NCBI GenBank assembly: GCA_021396245.1
Contig: WNYE01000035.1
Location: 124,001-188,000 of the forward strand
Direction: 5' to 3'
Origin: Sporothrix humicola
Taxonomy: Eukaryota > Ascomycota > Sordariomycetes > Ophiostomatales > Ophiostomataceae
DNA: 64,000 nt
The translations under genes were made by a program, and so were the position numbers. Below are positions 35,051-46,099 of this stretch, piece by piece (position 1 is the stretch's first letter; each line of letters opens with the position of its first letter). The notes beneath the pieces were generated by a model. That model was not told the DNA's origin. It ran no database searches and saw only the letters and a program-made list of their open reading frames with translations.

Positions 35051-36139
35051 ATGGACAACTTTGGCGTCGTCGAGGTCGCCAGCCAACGCCGTGCCGTGGC
35101 CCCCGGCTGGGCCTACGTGCCAGACAATAGCAGCCGCAATGTCCCACCGGGATACGCCGCCGCCATGGCCGCTGCCGCCAACAATGCCGCCGCAAATGCT
35201 GCTGAAGCTGGCGGCGCAGACGGTGCCGGTGCAGGCCCCAAAAACGCACGCAAACGCTCAACACGCAACCAGGGCGGCGCGGCCGGCGGAGCAGGCGGCT
35301 CGTCGGTGGCCCTCTTCTCGCACCTGACGTCGCGACAGGAAACGAAGCTGCGCAAAGAACTCGAACTGCTCGACCGCGACGGAGGTCCTTCAGTCGGCGG
35401 CGGCGGACGCGACAGCCAGATTCCGATCCCGGCAAAGGCCGTAAAAGCACAAAACAAGTACACGCCGAACGTGCGCAAGATCCTGGCGTCGCAGAAATCG
35501 TTTGCGAACCACCTCGACGACTTTATCGCGCTCACCGCGCTGCACGAAGCAAATCCTCACCTGTACCACCACCTCAACCAGAACCACAACAATGCCGACA
35601 CATCGGGTGCCTCCACGCCGGCCAAAGGCGGCAGCAGGCGGGCGGCGGCCAAGAAGGACACGAAGAAGGACACAAAACGCGGCGGGTCAGCGTCAAGACG
35701 GTCAACTTCCGTGGCAACGCCCACGTCCGTCGATACGCCCATGACAGATGCCTCAGAGGCGGCAGATGACAAGGAAAAGGCAGGCCAAGAACAACAATCG
35801 GCTCCTGTGGCCACATCCTCCATCCTCCTCCCATATACCGGCCCTCGTCCACCGGCAGGGCCTGGCGACAACGACCCGCTCCTCATGAGCCAAATGCCGC
35901 CATTGCCTACCGACGACGAGCTGCGTGCTCTTGTCCAAGGCCCACCTTTGACATACTCAGAAGCCCGTGCCGATTTCAGCACCGAAGACGGCGATGGCCG
36001 GCGGTACCCGACGCGTGTCTTTTGCGAGATCTGCGGCTACTGGGGCCGCGTCAAGTGCACGAAATGCGGCACGCCTGTGTGTGCTCTCGACTGTCTGGAG
36101 CTACACCGGGAAGAGTGCGTGACGCGGTATGGAATGTAA
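35051..36139 (+). CDS. VPS71: SWR1 complex HIT-zinc-finger subunit (Vps71/ZNHIT1)
   Basis: A 362-residue, intron-free orthologue of yeast Vps71/Swc6 and human ZNHIT1, a subunit of the SWR1 remodeller that deposits histone H2A.Z. The diagnostic HIT zinc finger is the C-terminal 40 residues (323-362): CEICGYWGRVKCTKCGTPVCALDCLELHREEC is an ordered Cys/His series ending in CVTRYGM. Upstream is the family block RKILASQKSFANHLDDFIAL (about residues 140-160). The first 100 residues are Ala/Gly-rich, and the middle is Lys/Ser/Thr-rich with a KKDTKKDTKR basic patch. The start is the ATG at 35051 (CACAATGG). It is convergent with WSS1, with only 181 bp between the stops. Confidence 0.92.
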   Translation: MDNFGVVEVASQRRAVAPGWAYVPDNSSRNVPPGYAAAMAAAANNAAANAAEAGGADGAGAGPKNARKRSTRNQGGAAGGAGGSSVALFSHLTSRQETKLRKELELLDRDGGPSVGGGGRDSQIPIPAKAVKAQNKYTPNVRKILASQKSFANHLDDFIALTALHEANPHLYHHLNQNHNNADTSGASTPAKGGSRRAAAKKDTKKDTKRGGSASRRSTSVATPTSVDTPMTDASEAADDKEKAGQEQQSAPVATSSILLPYTGPRPPAGPGDNDPLLMSQMPPLPTDDELRALVQGPPLTYSEARADFSTEDGDGRRYPTRVFCEICGYWGRVKCTKCGTPVCALDCLELHREECVTRYGM

Positions 36140-36320
36140 GAGGGGAGTGGACTGTCTCATTTTATGGCGTTTGTTGGGAGTGCATTGTGCCAAAAGTCAA
36201 AGATACCCGGGCCGTTGCCCTTTGTTATGTAGCCAAGATATCATGTTCCATATAAAACGATTTATTTCCATACATTTTGGTCTTAAATCTCGTCATAATT
36301 CGTAAAATGTTGTCCCGTGA

Positions 36321-38019
36321 TCAACCGCCCTTCCTCTGTCCACAAACACCGCAGATGCCGCAGTCTCCAGCATTGAGGAACCGGACGCCCTGGCTAGAGC
36401 GGCAAGTTGCACTTTGACAATGCCAGGCACCAGGAACAGCGTCGGCATGGAGAACATGGCCACAAACAGTGCAAGTGATGGCATGTTTGCCGTTGGCGAA
36501 GCTGCAAATGGGACAGTCTCCGTTGCCGGCTGGTGGCGGCGGCGGCACAGATGGCGTGACCTCTGGTCTTTTCTGTTGCGATGTAGATCCGATTCGAGGG
36601 ATCTGGGCCAGAGACACTTCTCGCTGCTCGCCCTTAACCGTCTCTTTCTTTGGGATTATGTTTATAGTTCGAGAAGTCGACGCTGCCGATGCTGTCGGTT
36701 TTAATGTAGGTACGGCCTTCTCCTTGGCTGGTGGTTGTGGCGTCTTCTGCATGGTCTTCTGGTTATTTTTACCACTCCAGCTTCCTGCCTGCAGCAGCTC
36801 TCTTATCTCTCGTCTCGCGTCCGAGTCGTCTTCTCCTCCTTCGCCTTCACAAACCCGCACCATGCTGCCGCCGCTTCCGTCCAGCAGCTGTGATCCATCG
36901 ATATCTACGGCGTCTGGGCCGGCGAGTGTTGGCTGGTCTGGGTCGTCTTCGTATTCGACAATGTCGTCGTCGCTGTCCGTCGTGAGATCCACTTCATATC
37001 CGTCTTCTTCTCTCTTTATCTCTTCAATCTCGTCCTTGACGAGATTCTTAGTTTCCTCTTCCTCTTCTTTCTTTGCCGTCGTATTTTGCTCGAACCGAGC
37101 CAATGCCGCTGCTGCTCTCAGTTCACGGCCGCGTTTGCTCACAGCCACGCGCGGTTTTGTGGCCAGTCGTTTCTGCTCTGTCTTGGACGCTCCAGCGAGT
37201 GGCCCCGCCGTCTTTCCTTTTTGTATCCCGACTTTGCCGCCAGAAGACAGCGTCGTCTGTTTGCTTCCACTACTCGCCGACTGGTCCAGCTTTGCCCGCT
37301 CTTCCAGATCATCGCCCAGTGCCACACCGTTGACGCCAAACTTTCGCCGGATCCGCCGGTCTTCCCGTTCTCGATAGGTTAGTGTCGGCTTGACTTTGCG
37401 TTTCCGGCCTTTGCGCGACCGATATGTTCCGCCGCACAAGTGCTCCATCAGCACGCCGTCCTCGCCGTTTTCACCGGGCAAAGCCACATTGCGCTCGTAC
37501 ATGGGCGGTCCTCCATCGGTCGCCGTCCCCAGTTTCGCTCCCCGGCCCCAGATGCCTTCGCCCGTGTATTTGTCCGTCCACAGCCGCCGCATCTGCGCCG
37601 CATACGCGTCTCGCACGCTCCAGAACGCCCGCGAGTGGTTCATCTGCTTGCAGTGCGCGAGTTCGTGCATCATAACCATTTGCACGTACTGAAAAGGCAG
37701 CCATCGTCGCGATCCCTGTGCCTTGAGCACGAGCTGGACGACTTCGCCAGCGTTGAAATTTCGTCCGACAAACTCGCGGTTCGGCTCGTACTCTTCGAGC
37801 GTCATGACGCTGATATGATGGTCGCGCATAATCGGGACTGCAGGTCAGCGAGTATTTAAAATGATCAGAAGCAGAGTAAAACTCACCACATTGAGCAGCT
37901 ATTCGCTCGAGAAACTGGCGGGCGACGTCTTCATCTGGTCCCTTCAGCGGCTTGATAAAGACAATGTGCGGGTTTGGCTGGGACCGCCGCGCGTTGAGCC
38001 TCTGGATCCCGACCGGCAT
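36321..38019 (-). CDS. WSS1: WLM-domain DNA-protein crosslink protease (Wss1/SPRTN-like)
   Basis: A 549-residue metalloprotease from two exons (38019-37887, 37837-36321) with a 49-nt intron. The WLM domain covers the N-terminal half. Its zinc-binding motif HELAH-x5-H is at residues 102-112 (HELAHCKQMNH). A DNA-repair role is known for the family: SUMO-linked, DNA-dependent proteolysis of crosslinked proteins together with Cdc48. The C-terminus has two Cys-rich zinc fingers (CPICSFANGKHAITCTVC, and WHCQSATC...CGICGVCG), partly RanBP2-like. A candidate SUMO-interacting motif, VDLTTDSDDD, lies in the acidic linker (about 36965-37005). Joining exon 1 is needed for the conserved IKPLKGPDEDVARQFLERIAAQ block. 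Confidence 0.93.
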
Positions 38020-38366
38020 AGTGGAGGGTGGGCTTGGTTGTGGTGTGAAAAGTGAAGAGATATCAACGTCAAAGTAAAGTTTCGATTTTTTCTTCCGTCT
38101 CGTTGTCGTCTCATCTTAAAGAGGCAACTACGCGTTTTCTGTCGCGCTGGTGGCGATCCCCGCAACGCCTGAGCACGTGCTGCCACTTTAAGTGTTGCGT
38201 GCACTTTCTCTCGGTAAAGACCCCTATAATTCACCATCAACAATCACTATAAATTGGCCTCTAGGGCATTCGCTTCAACAGCCACCCAACCCAACAGAAT
38301 ATCATCAAACTTTTATATTTCAAAACAATTGTAAACAAAATAGGTATTTTCTTCCAATCAACCCAT
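38020..38366. other. spacer WSS1-KEL3
   Basis: 347 bp between the WSS1 start and the KEL3 stop, both on the minus strand. It must hold the WSS1 promoter and KEL3 3' end. The KEL3-proximal part (38220-38370) is AT-rich. No gene was seen. Confidence 0.6.
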
Positions 38367-40520
38367 CTACCGTCTTCTAGCTCCTCCACCACCTCCGCCA
38401 CCACTGCCGCCACCCTCGCGGTCTGCTAGCGACACAACCTCGCCAATACCGGCCGCCTCCTGCTCGTCCTCGAGAGCCGTGATCTCCTCGCGGCAGTCCC
38501 ACCATTTCTCTTCACTGAGCTCAAACGCCTTGGTCTTGATCTCCTTGACCAGCATCGACTCCACCTTGATGTTCTTCCACCGCAGCTGTGTCATCAGGAT
38601 CTCCTGCCACTCGTTGGATGTGCGGTTGAAAAAGTCGCGTCTCGACTCGAAAGGACGAGGATGCGGCAGACCGTCGTCGACAGGGATGTCGGCTTCCGCC
38701 ACTTCAGTGTCGTCCGAGTCGGCCACAGAGGCAGACGATGAGGCGGCAGTCGTGTCAGAGTCGGCTGTCGAGGCAGTGTCAGAAGCAGCCACCGCGCCAC
38801 CCTTGTTCTTCCTCGTGCTCGGCGTAAACTTCTTGGGCGCATTGGCATCCTCCATCTCGACGTCTTCGTATTCTTCCTCCTCATCGTCGTACTCGTCTTC
38901 GTCTTCGTCGTCCTCTTCGTCCTCCGACTCGTACCACGCGTCGTCCATGGGCCGGCTAAACACCTCTTTGCAGCCGTCCATCTTGCCCAGGTCGACTGCG
39001 TGCATGTCGTCGAAGGTAAACTCGCGGTCGTCCTTTTCGTAGGTTCCGCCGTACATGTAGAGCACGTCGCCCTGCACGGCCAGCAAGGAGTTGAACCGCG
39101 AATGGGGCATCTCCATTGACACGGGCATCTGCCGCACCGGCATCTTCTCTTCTTCCTCTTCAGCCTTCGCCTTCTTGTCGATGTCCATAGCATCTTCGTC
39201 GCTGCTGCTGTCGTCGTCATCCTCCCCGCCCTTCTTCTTGCTCGTTGCTTCAAGTGCCGCCAGCTGTTTCAGCAACTCCTCTTCATTGGCGGCCGCACGG
39301 TTGCGCCGTCCAACTCGCTGTTCGCCACCACCGCCTGCTGCCTTTTTCGGCGCTGCCCGCGGTTTCCGCAGTGCCAACGGGAAGAACCGGTTGCGCTCAA
39401 TGTTCCATGCAAACAGCTGGTTGAAGAACTCGCTGTCCAGCCCCTCCTCGCTCTCTTCGACATCGTGCACACCGCCAAACATAATGCCACGTCCACGGTG
39501 GTATGCCATCGTGGCACCGGCCCGTGTCGGGTTGGGCGCGTTCGTCGGCTTCTTGCGCCGCTCCCAGCGGACGACGGGGGCCGTTCCTGGCGCTGCCGTC
39601 GCCGGCGGCGGTGTGATCCGCAAGTAGAAACAGTCTTGGTGCACGACCGCCTTCATAGCCGTGCGGCTGCTGCCGCCACCCTTGCCGCCGCCGCCTGGGT
39701 TTGCTGCCGATTTAACCCGTGAGAATCCACCGTACAACACGGCTCCCTGTTCGTGCGGCAGAAGCGTAAACGACGACCGCGCATCTGGCTTGAGCTGTGC
39801 CGGCGGCAGCGCCGGGTTGAACCACACAAAATTAGCCGTGTCGTAGAGCCACAGGTCCGCCAGGTACCGCGTCTGGTTGGCCGTGTCCTGGAAGCCGCCA
39901 AACAGCACAATGTAGTTTTTAAAGTAGGTCATGCGGTGCCCACTGCGGGCCGGCGGCGACTTGCCCTTGGTGTCCAGCCGTGTCCACTCGCGCGCCGCCG
40001 GGTCCAGCCGCCAAAAGTCGTTGTAGTGGTAAAAGGTTCCTTGCTTGGGCGAGCTGAATTCGCCGCCAAATAGGAAAACAGAATTGCTCATGTTGCCGCC
40101 GCGGCACCACGCATGGCCCGACCGCGGCAGTGGCGTGTTGGGCGACGTCACTGTGCGCCACTCGTCGCGGTCGATGTAGTAGATGTGCAGGTCGTTGAAG
40201 AATGTCGCCAGGGCACCGTTGAAGTACTCGCCGCCAAACAGCAAAAGCTGGTTCGCATTGGCCGGCGATGCGAGGAAACAGGCGGCGGCACGTGCGCGCG
40301 GGGGGCCGTCCGCAACTGTCTCGGTCACCTTGAGGAAGAGCTCCTGCTGCCGCCGGTACTCCTCGAGCACCTGGTCGAGATCAACGTCTTCGGCATCGCT
40401 GCCGTCCTGCTTGGCATTCTTGACCTTGGCCTTTTTCTCGGCCTTCTTCTCCTGCTTCTGCTTCTTCTCGGCCGCCTTGGCTTTCTTGCCGTCGCTCTTG
40501 CTCTTCTTGTCCTTCGCCAT
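38367..40520 (-). CDS. KEL3: Kelch-repeat protein (Kel3/KLHDC4-like)
   Basis: A 717-residue, intron-free Kelch beta-propeller protein. A Lys-rich N-terminal tail (about residues 1-40) leads into repeats with the GG/Y/W signature (LLLFGGEYF, VFLFGGEFSS, IVLFGGFQD, AVLYGGFSR, GIMFGGVHD, LYMYGGTYE). Very acidic inserts follow, including an Asp/Glu block near 38870-38940. A DUF4110-like C-terminal helical segment (RDFFNRTSNEWQE, then EEKWWDCREEITALEDEQ) is typical of this family. The last residues are Gly-rich with ARRR. The yeast homologue is poorly characterised; KLHDC4 is its metazoan relative. The ATG at 40520 (MAKDKKSKS) is chosen because upstream in-frame sequence lacks coding character. 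Confidence 0.92.
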   Translation of the reverse strand: MAKDKKSKSDGKKAKAAEKKQKQEKKAEKKAKVKNAKQDGSDAEDVDLDQVLEEYRRQQELFLKVTETVADGPPRARAAACFLASPANANQLLLFGGEYFNGALATFFNDLHIYYIDRDEWRTVTSPNTPLPRSGHAWCRGGNMSNSVFLFGGEFSSPKQGTFYHYNDFWRLDPAAREWTRLDTKGKSPPARSGHRMTYFKNYIVLFGGFQDTANQTRYLADLWLYDTANFVWFNPALPPAQLKPDARSSFTLLPHEQGAVLYGGFSRVKSAANPGGGGKGGGSSRTAMKAVVHQDCFYLRITPPPATAAPGTAPVVRWERRKKPTNAPNPTRAGATMAYHRGRGIMFGGVHDVEESEEGLDSEFFNQLFAWNIERNRFFPLALRKPRAAPKKAAGGGGEQRVGRRNRAAANEEELLKQLAALEATSKKKGGEDDDDSSSDEDAMDIDKKAKAEEEEEKMPVRQMPVSMEMPHSRFNSLLAVQGDVLYMYGGTYEKDDREFTFDDMHAVDLGKMDGCKEVFSRPMDDAWYESEDEEDDEDEDEYDDEEEEYEDVEMEDANAPKKFTPSTRKNKGGAVAASDTASTADSDTTAASSSASVADSDDTEVAEADIPVDDGLPHPRPFESRRDFFNRTSNEWQEILMTQLRWKNIKVESMLVKEIKTKAFELSEEKWWDCREEITALEDEQEAAGIGEVVSLADREGGGSGGGGGGGARRR

Positions 40521-41195
40521 GGTCGGGTCTCCGGCGAATGTGTCGTTTATGTGCTGTGTGTTGAAGTGTCGTTGAAATTGAGTCGTCGAAAAGTGGAATC
40601 GATTTTTTTCCAGGGTGCGGGGCAAATTCCTTCAGATGGAAGCTATGACGTGGTGATGTCAACACTTGTGGTCAACATGGGACGAAAACAAAAGCCCTTG
40701 ACTTTAATGTCTTCAGTGCAGCCCAGGCTTGACAAAAAGCCTTTATCGACGACGTTTTGATGTAAACGTCAGGTTGGGCAGATTCTGGGCTTGACGTTGT
40801 AAACTTTAGCTTTTGCATGTGGGGTTGATGTTGGGCTAGGAAGCCGCGAATAACTGACACCAGTCGTGCCTGCCCTCACTAATACGACCTCCATTGACCA
40901 TATAAGAGACATGACATCCGAACAATGGAAGATTGTCATTATTATGCGATACATTAAGATCTTTGATTCTTTTGGTTACATTTTACATGATTTTTTTTTT
41001 TTTTCACTTCATGCACAAAAACACATGTAATTTGTTTAATTTGGACTTCGTACATGTTTTTGTCAATATTTTACTTCTTTATTCGTTTTTAGAGTAAGGT
41101 TCTGTCTTTACATTAAGGCCGCGTAACAATATCATGTTATCATAAGAAAAGCACTTTCACTCTGCGCTGCTTTTCTCTCACAGCCGGGCCGCGAG
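40521..41195. other. spacer KEL3-APE2
   Basis: 675 bp between two minus-strand genes. The left part is the KEL3 promoter and leader. The right part (40960-41150) is AT-rich with T runs and probably the APE2 3' region. No gene was seen. Confidence 0.6.
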
Positions 41196-43971
41196 CTACT
41201 TGCTGTAGCCGTTCTCGCGCAGCCAGCCGGCAATATCCTCGCCGTCGCGCTTAACCCAGGCAATCTTGGACCGGATCGAGTCCAGGCTCTGTGCCAGGGC
41301 CTGGTCGTAGCCCTTGGTGTTCTTGTCGGCGAAGAAGGCCTCGACGCGCGCAATCTGCTCGGGGCGCGAGAAGCTGGCCGTCATGATGCTGACCATCGAG
41401 CCGAGCATCGACAGGCCGGGCGGCAGACGCTTGTACAGGTCGTCCCAGTTCTCCGTCATCCACGTGAACAGGGCCTCAATACCGGCGGGGTGGCCGCGCA
41501 GGCCCGATGCAGGCATGTAGATGTCCTGGTCCTTGACCTCCTTGCCGCTCAGAAGCCCCAGCGTACGCTTGATGAGCTCGGGGTCCTTAGCACGGCCCAG
41601 ACTGCGCAGAGCCGTGTTGCGCTCATCGCTGTTCTTGGAGCTGCGGTAGAAGTTGAGAACGGCGTCGTACTGTGTGTGTTAGTTTTACAGATTTCAAATA
41701 AGAGGAGCATGGATATCAATGGGACTTACCTCATCCTTGCCGCCGTACTTCAGCGCCATGCCAAAAACGCTGCCGCGGATGTTGGGGTGGATGGCCAGAG
41801 TGTCGCCAGCCATGAAGCGGTTGAACATGTCCTTGGCAGCGGCAATGATGGTTTTGTCGCCGCTCAGACCGGCACAGCCAAACAGCATCGACTTGAACTG
41901 CTGCTCAATGTGGCCGTCAGACTCTGAGAACGTCCAGCCAAGCTTGTGAGCCTTGGCGCTGACAAGGTCCCGCTGGAAGGCCTCGAGGCTATCACGGATA
42001 GCAGCATCCTCAAAGATCCAAGCGCTCTGGACGACCGAGAGACGCGAGATGATCTCGTTCCACACAACAAAGTCCGACTCCTCGTTGAACGACTTGAGCA
42101 GGCTCAGGACGCCCGACGTCTTCTGGTAGCCAGAGATGGCCAAGGCACCGGCGTCGGCAATCATACCGGCACGGTCCTCGACGGTCAGCAGGCCCTGCTT
42201 AGCGGCCTCGCCAAGCTTGGCAAGACGCTCGGGCGAGTACGAGGTACGGTACAGGCTGGTGTGGTTGGCGTTGAGCTTGAAAAAGTCCTTGCTGGACACC
42301 TTGAATTCGGCCTCGCGAGTGTTCAGGATAGGCTCCTCGTCGATACCGTCCTTGGTGCGGATGCCAAGAAGGACAGGGTAGAGGACCTTGTCCTCCTCCG
42401 GCTTGACATCGCCCGTGCGTAGGAAACGGTTCTGCTTCAGGCTGATCGAATCATCATTCTCAGTGACCGTGACGACGGGGTAACCGACGTTCTTGGTCCA
42501 GACCGTCATGACCTCATCAACAGGTTTGCCGCTGGCCTCGGCCAGAGACGCCCAAAGGTCGCCAGTCTGGGTGTTGCCGTAGGCGTGCTTCTTGAGGTAG
42601 CGGCGAACACCCTCGAGGAAAGCATCCTCGCCAATGTAGGTTGAGATCATGCGAAGAACGCACGAACCCTTGGAGTACGAGATGGCATCGAAGATCTGGT
42701 TGATCTCGTCGGCACGCTTAACGGGCACCTCGATGGGGTGGCTGCTGCGAAGCGAGTCGAGCGACAGAGCACCCTGGAGGGTGTCGGTGACGTACGACTC
42801 CCAGACCTTCCACTCGGGGTAGAAAACGTTGCACGAGTACTATACGGTTAGCAAGAGTGTTACAGGTAATCGAGAACAGGTGGAATAAAATGTGGAAGCA
42901 ACATACCCAGGAAGCCCAAGTAGCGAAACCCTCGTTGAGCCAGAGACCATCCCACCAGTCCATGGTGACGAGGTTACCGAACCACTGGTGAGCAAGCTCG
43001 TGCTGAACAACCTCAGCAACACGCTCCTTGGTCGCGGCACCGCTCGTCTTCTCGTCGAGCAGCAGGTCAACAACACGGTAGGTGACGAGACCCCAGTTCT
43101 CCATGGCACCCTGGGCAAAGTCAGGGATGGCAATCTGGTCCATCTTCGGCAGAGGGAAGTCAATGCCAAAGACTTTCTCGTAAAAGGCAAGAGTGCGTGC
43201 AGCTAGGTCGAGCGAGAAGCGGCCGTTCTCAATGTTCTGGCCAGTCGGGGCGTACACGCGGACGGGGACACGGAATTCGTTGGTCTCAATGTAGTTGAGC
43301 TCGCCAATGACAAACGCAACCAGGTACGTGGACATTTGGGGTGACACGTTGAACTTGACGGCCTTTCTGGTGCCACCGCTGATCTTGGACTGAACCTCGG
43401 TCTCGGAAGCAACGTCCATGTTGCTCAAGCAGGTCAGGTTCTTGTCGGCAATCAGAGTAATGGTGAAAGCGGCCTTCAGCGAGGGCTCATCGAAGCAGGG
43501 GAAGGCACGGCGGGCATCTGTGGGCTCCATCTGGCTGACAGCCATAACGCCATTGCTGCCGTCGGCCTTCTTAAAGGTCGAGCGGTAGAAACCGGCCATC
43601 TTGTCGTTGAGCTGGCCAGTGAAAGTCAGCTCGAGCTGGGCCTTGGTGCCCTTGACGAGGTTGCCCTCAAAGTCGACCTTGGTCGTCTGGGTGTCTTCGG
43701 TGTACGAAACAGAGGGGGACGAGCTGATAACGGCGCCGTCACCGCTGACCTTGACGCTGTGCACGTCGAGCTCGAGGGTGTGGAGGGAGACAGAGCTGGT
43801 GTCCTTGACAACATCAAGATCAATGACGACGGTACCCTCGAAAGTGAACTTGTCGAAATCGGGCTCGAGCGTAATGTCGTAGTGCTTGGGAACGACGTCA
43901 GCCGGCAGCAGCTCGCGGCCGAGGTTGACAGAGGTGGCATCGCTGCCAGCCTCACCAGAGTGACGACACAT
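41196..43971 (-). CDS. APE2: M1-family puromycin-sensitive-type aminopeptidase
   Basis: Zinc aminopeptidase of the Ape2/Aap1/PSA group. It removes N-terminal residues from peptides and supports intracellular peptide turnover. The 882-residue form comes from exons 43971-42907, 42839-41730 and 41669-41196, with introns of 67 and 60 nt. The substrate-binding GAMEN motif reads GAMENWG. The zinc motif HELAHQWFGN with the downstream Glu of LNEGFATW is intact. The C-terminal ERAP1-like helical domain follows and ends ENGYSK. The start at 43971 (MCRHSGEAG) resembles cytosolic forms of other fungi. The frame is open upstream without ATG and encodes an Arg/Ser/His-rich stretch that looks like a mitochondrial presequence; a possible extra exon is described separately. 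Confidence 0.95.
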
Positions 43972-44334
43972 GGCGTGGCGACGGTGCGAGCAGTAACGAA
44001 CTGAAGTCAAAGGCTGATGGCGCGAGATCGGGCTGCGTCGAGAGGGTCGGATGGATGATGGTTGAGAAGTGTGAAGGGATCTCAATTGCTTGTGGCAGAG
44101 AGATGAAGAAAAGGCGGGAGTGGAACAATGGCTTTGTCGAGTTAGCGGTGTTGATTCCAGGTTGGCTTTGTTGGAACCAACTGTCTTGACCAATATTCTT
44201 GTTCCTGGACGGTCAAAACGCCGATGGATAATTGGGGGCGGGTGTTACTCAGGGCAGCTTTCTAGGCTGCAGGAGGCACTCGTACTAACTGGGAAAAACA
44301 GGCGGGACAAAATAGACAAAGGGGCTGTCAACAT
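43972..44334 (-). other. candidate alternative 5' exon/leader of APE2
   Basis: A spliced N-terminal extension can be built. An ATG at 44334 opens MLTAPLSILSRLFFPV (exon 44334-44286). A GTACGA donor at 44285 and a CCAG acceptor at 44205 remove an 81-nt intron containing the only in-frame stop. The frame then continues (from 44204) into APE2. The result is a 94-residue leader rich in Arg, Ser and His, nearly free of acidic residues, as in mitochondrial presequences. The donor is not optimal, and a second in-phase acceptor (AAGACAG, ending at 44181) exists. Inference from sequence only. Confidence 0.45.
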
Positions 44335-46067
44335 TGAATGAGACAGGTTTGTGACAGGACTTACAGAGAACGTGAAGCGGTCGCTGTTTGTGACGACAGC
44401 GGGGCAATGCAGGCAGAAGAGAGACGTGCGGAGAGTTTGGAGCGGGGGTTGGCTGCTCTTAATAAAGCTGACGATAACGGCGATTTGGTGGCCCGGCAGC
44501 CCAGTGACACCAACGAGGAAGACATGCTGGACAGGCAAGGAAGGAGGCGCAGAGGGAAAGAGCAAACGGCCGATCAGATGAAGGAGCGAATGGCCCCAGT
44601 GAACAGATGGGGAAGGCGCACCTATACAGGCGACAGTTGACTCGGGCAGTCGCTTCCTCGAAAAGGCAGCTCTTGGTGAGAGGATCTGGCGGATATTAAA
44701 AACCTGCAGAAAAAGCAGAAAAATTGAAGAAAAAAAGCCAACGGCTCTCGATCGCACCACTACTACCAACGCTCTGTGGAAGGTGCAACGGCTTTAGTGC
44801 ACAGACCAGGGGCAGACCCGCCCATGGCCATGCGCCTTCCCTTTCGTCTCTACTTGCCCGCCGGCGTGCACTTGCCGTCCCAAGCGGGCGGTCCTTTGTT
44901 TCTGATTTCTGAGCGTTTCTTACAACAACAGCATGGAGTCATGCCCGCGCTTTCTCTTTCTGCCTTGAACACGAACATTGCTCTTTCCTATTTTGCACAT
45001 TTTATGGAACAAAAGGAGCAGGTACCTTCCCCGCGGAGAACTGCGCCTACCTCTTCTTGCTTCCGTCGTATTCGTCGAACGGAGTTGGGTTTTGCATCGA
45101 CCTCTCTTCTTCTGCTGTGGGCGCTTTCCACTTTAGGAAGGCGGAGTTTATTTCTGTGCCTTGCCCTGTCTTCTGCTAGTGCCATCCAGGCACAGGTCCG
45201 TCGGCGCACTGCACGTGACATCGTTCCGGCATTTCTTCAATCATCCTGGCGTCAGTCCCCAACCCAAGCAGCTCCGGATGCCACGCACGAGCTTTCCGTG
45301 TTGAACGTATCATTCATGGGAATAAAGACGCGTTTCTCTCTCTTCCCCGCGGCGCGACTACGGCCCCGTCGTTGCAGCCGCATCTCGCCATGTGGAATAA
45401 GGTTAGGACGACACCGAGAGAAGAGTCTAGGGTCGATCCGTTGATGAAGCTTCTAGCAGATTAAAGAGGCCCTGTCATTTTTGCCTGGTGGTTATCTGGG
45501 CGGCCCCAGTCGATGGCATTCTCGTGTACATGTGAATACCCCATATTCCGTACTTTGGACTGCCTTCGCTGTCCTTGTAACCGAGATCGAGCGCGGGAGA
45601 ATGGGCGAGGCGCGGCAAAGCAACTTTGCACATCGGCAAAGTATGAGAGCCATTGGCCAATCAGAGGTGTTGTAGCTCTGCTCTCCAGATCGTGGTACGC
45701 CGATTTCTCCCTGCCAGATAACGGGGTACCTGCACAACATGTGTGTCATTCGCACTAAAATAGGTACCGCACTAACACCCCTCAAAGCTCTTCCCACAGC
45801 AGGAAAGAGCGAGCGAGCTTCAACCACGAAAACATAACGGCGACGAGGTCACGATTGTGTCCTTTTCGTTGTTTCGTCATTTTCGCCAATTCAGTGTCCG
45901 GCCAAGCTTCCGTGCAAGAAAATAGAACGGCCTGGAGCTCCAGCCGAGCTCGGTGCCGCACTGTGAACAAGAAGGGAGTTGCCGGAGCAATGGGCCTGAA
46001 GCACGGCGAGGGCCACGATGTGCCCGTCTGGCTGGGCTGTTGGGGATTGAGAGACATACACAAGCTT

Positions 46068-46099
46068 CGAAACAGGCATCGAAACAGGCATCGAAACAA
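46068..46099. repeat. 12-bp tandem repeat, about 2.5 copies
   Basis: The unit CGAAACAGGCAT starts at 46068 and 46080, with a partial copy at 46092. It is non-coding. Confidence 0.85.

Noticed and set aside
44776..45444. 222-residue plus-strand frame between APE2 and enolase
   Set aside because: No start context, no domain, and a composition matching the surrounding non-coding DNA. It cannot be excluded without transcript data.
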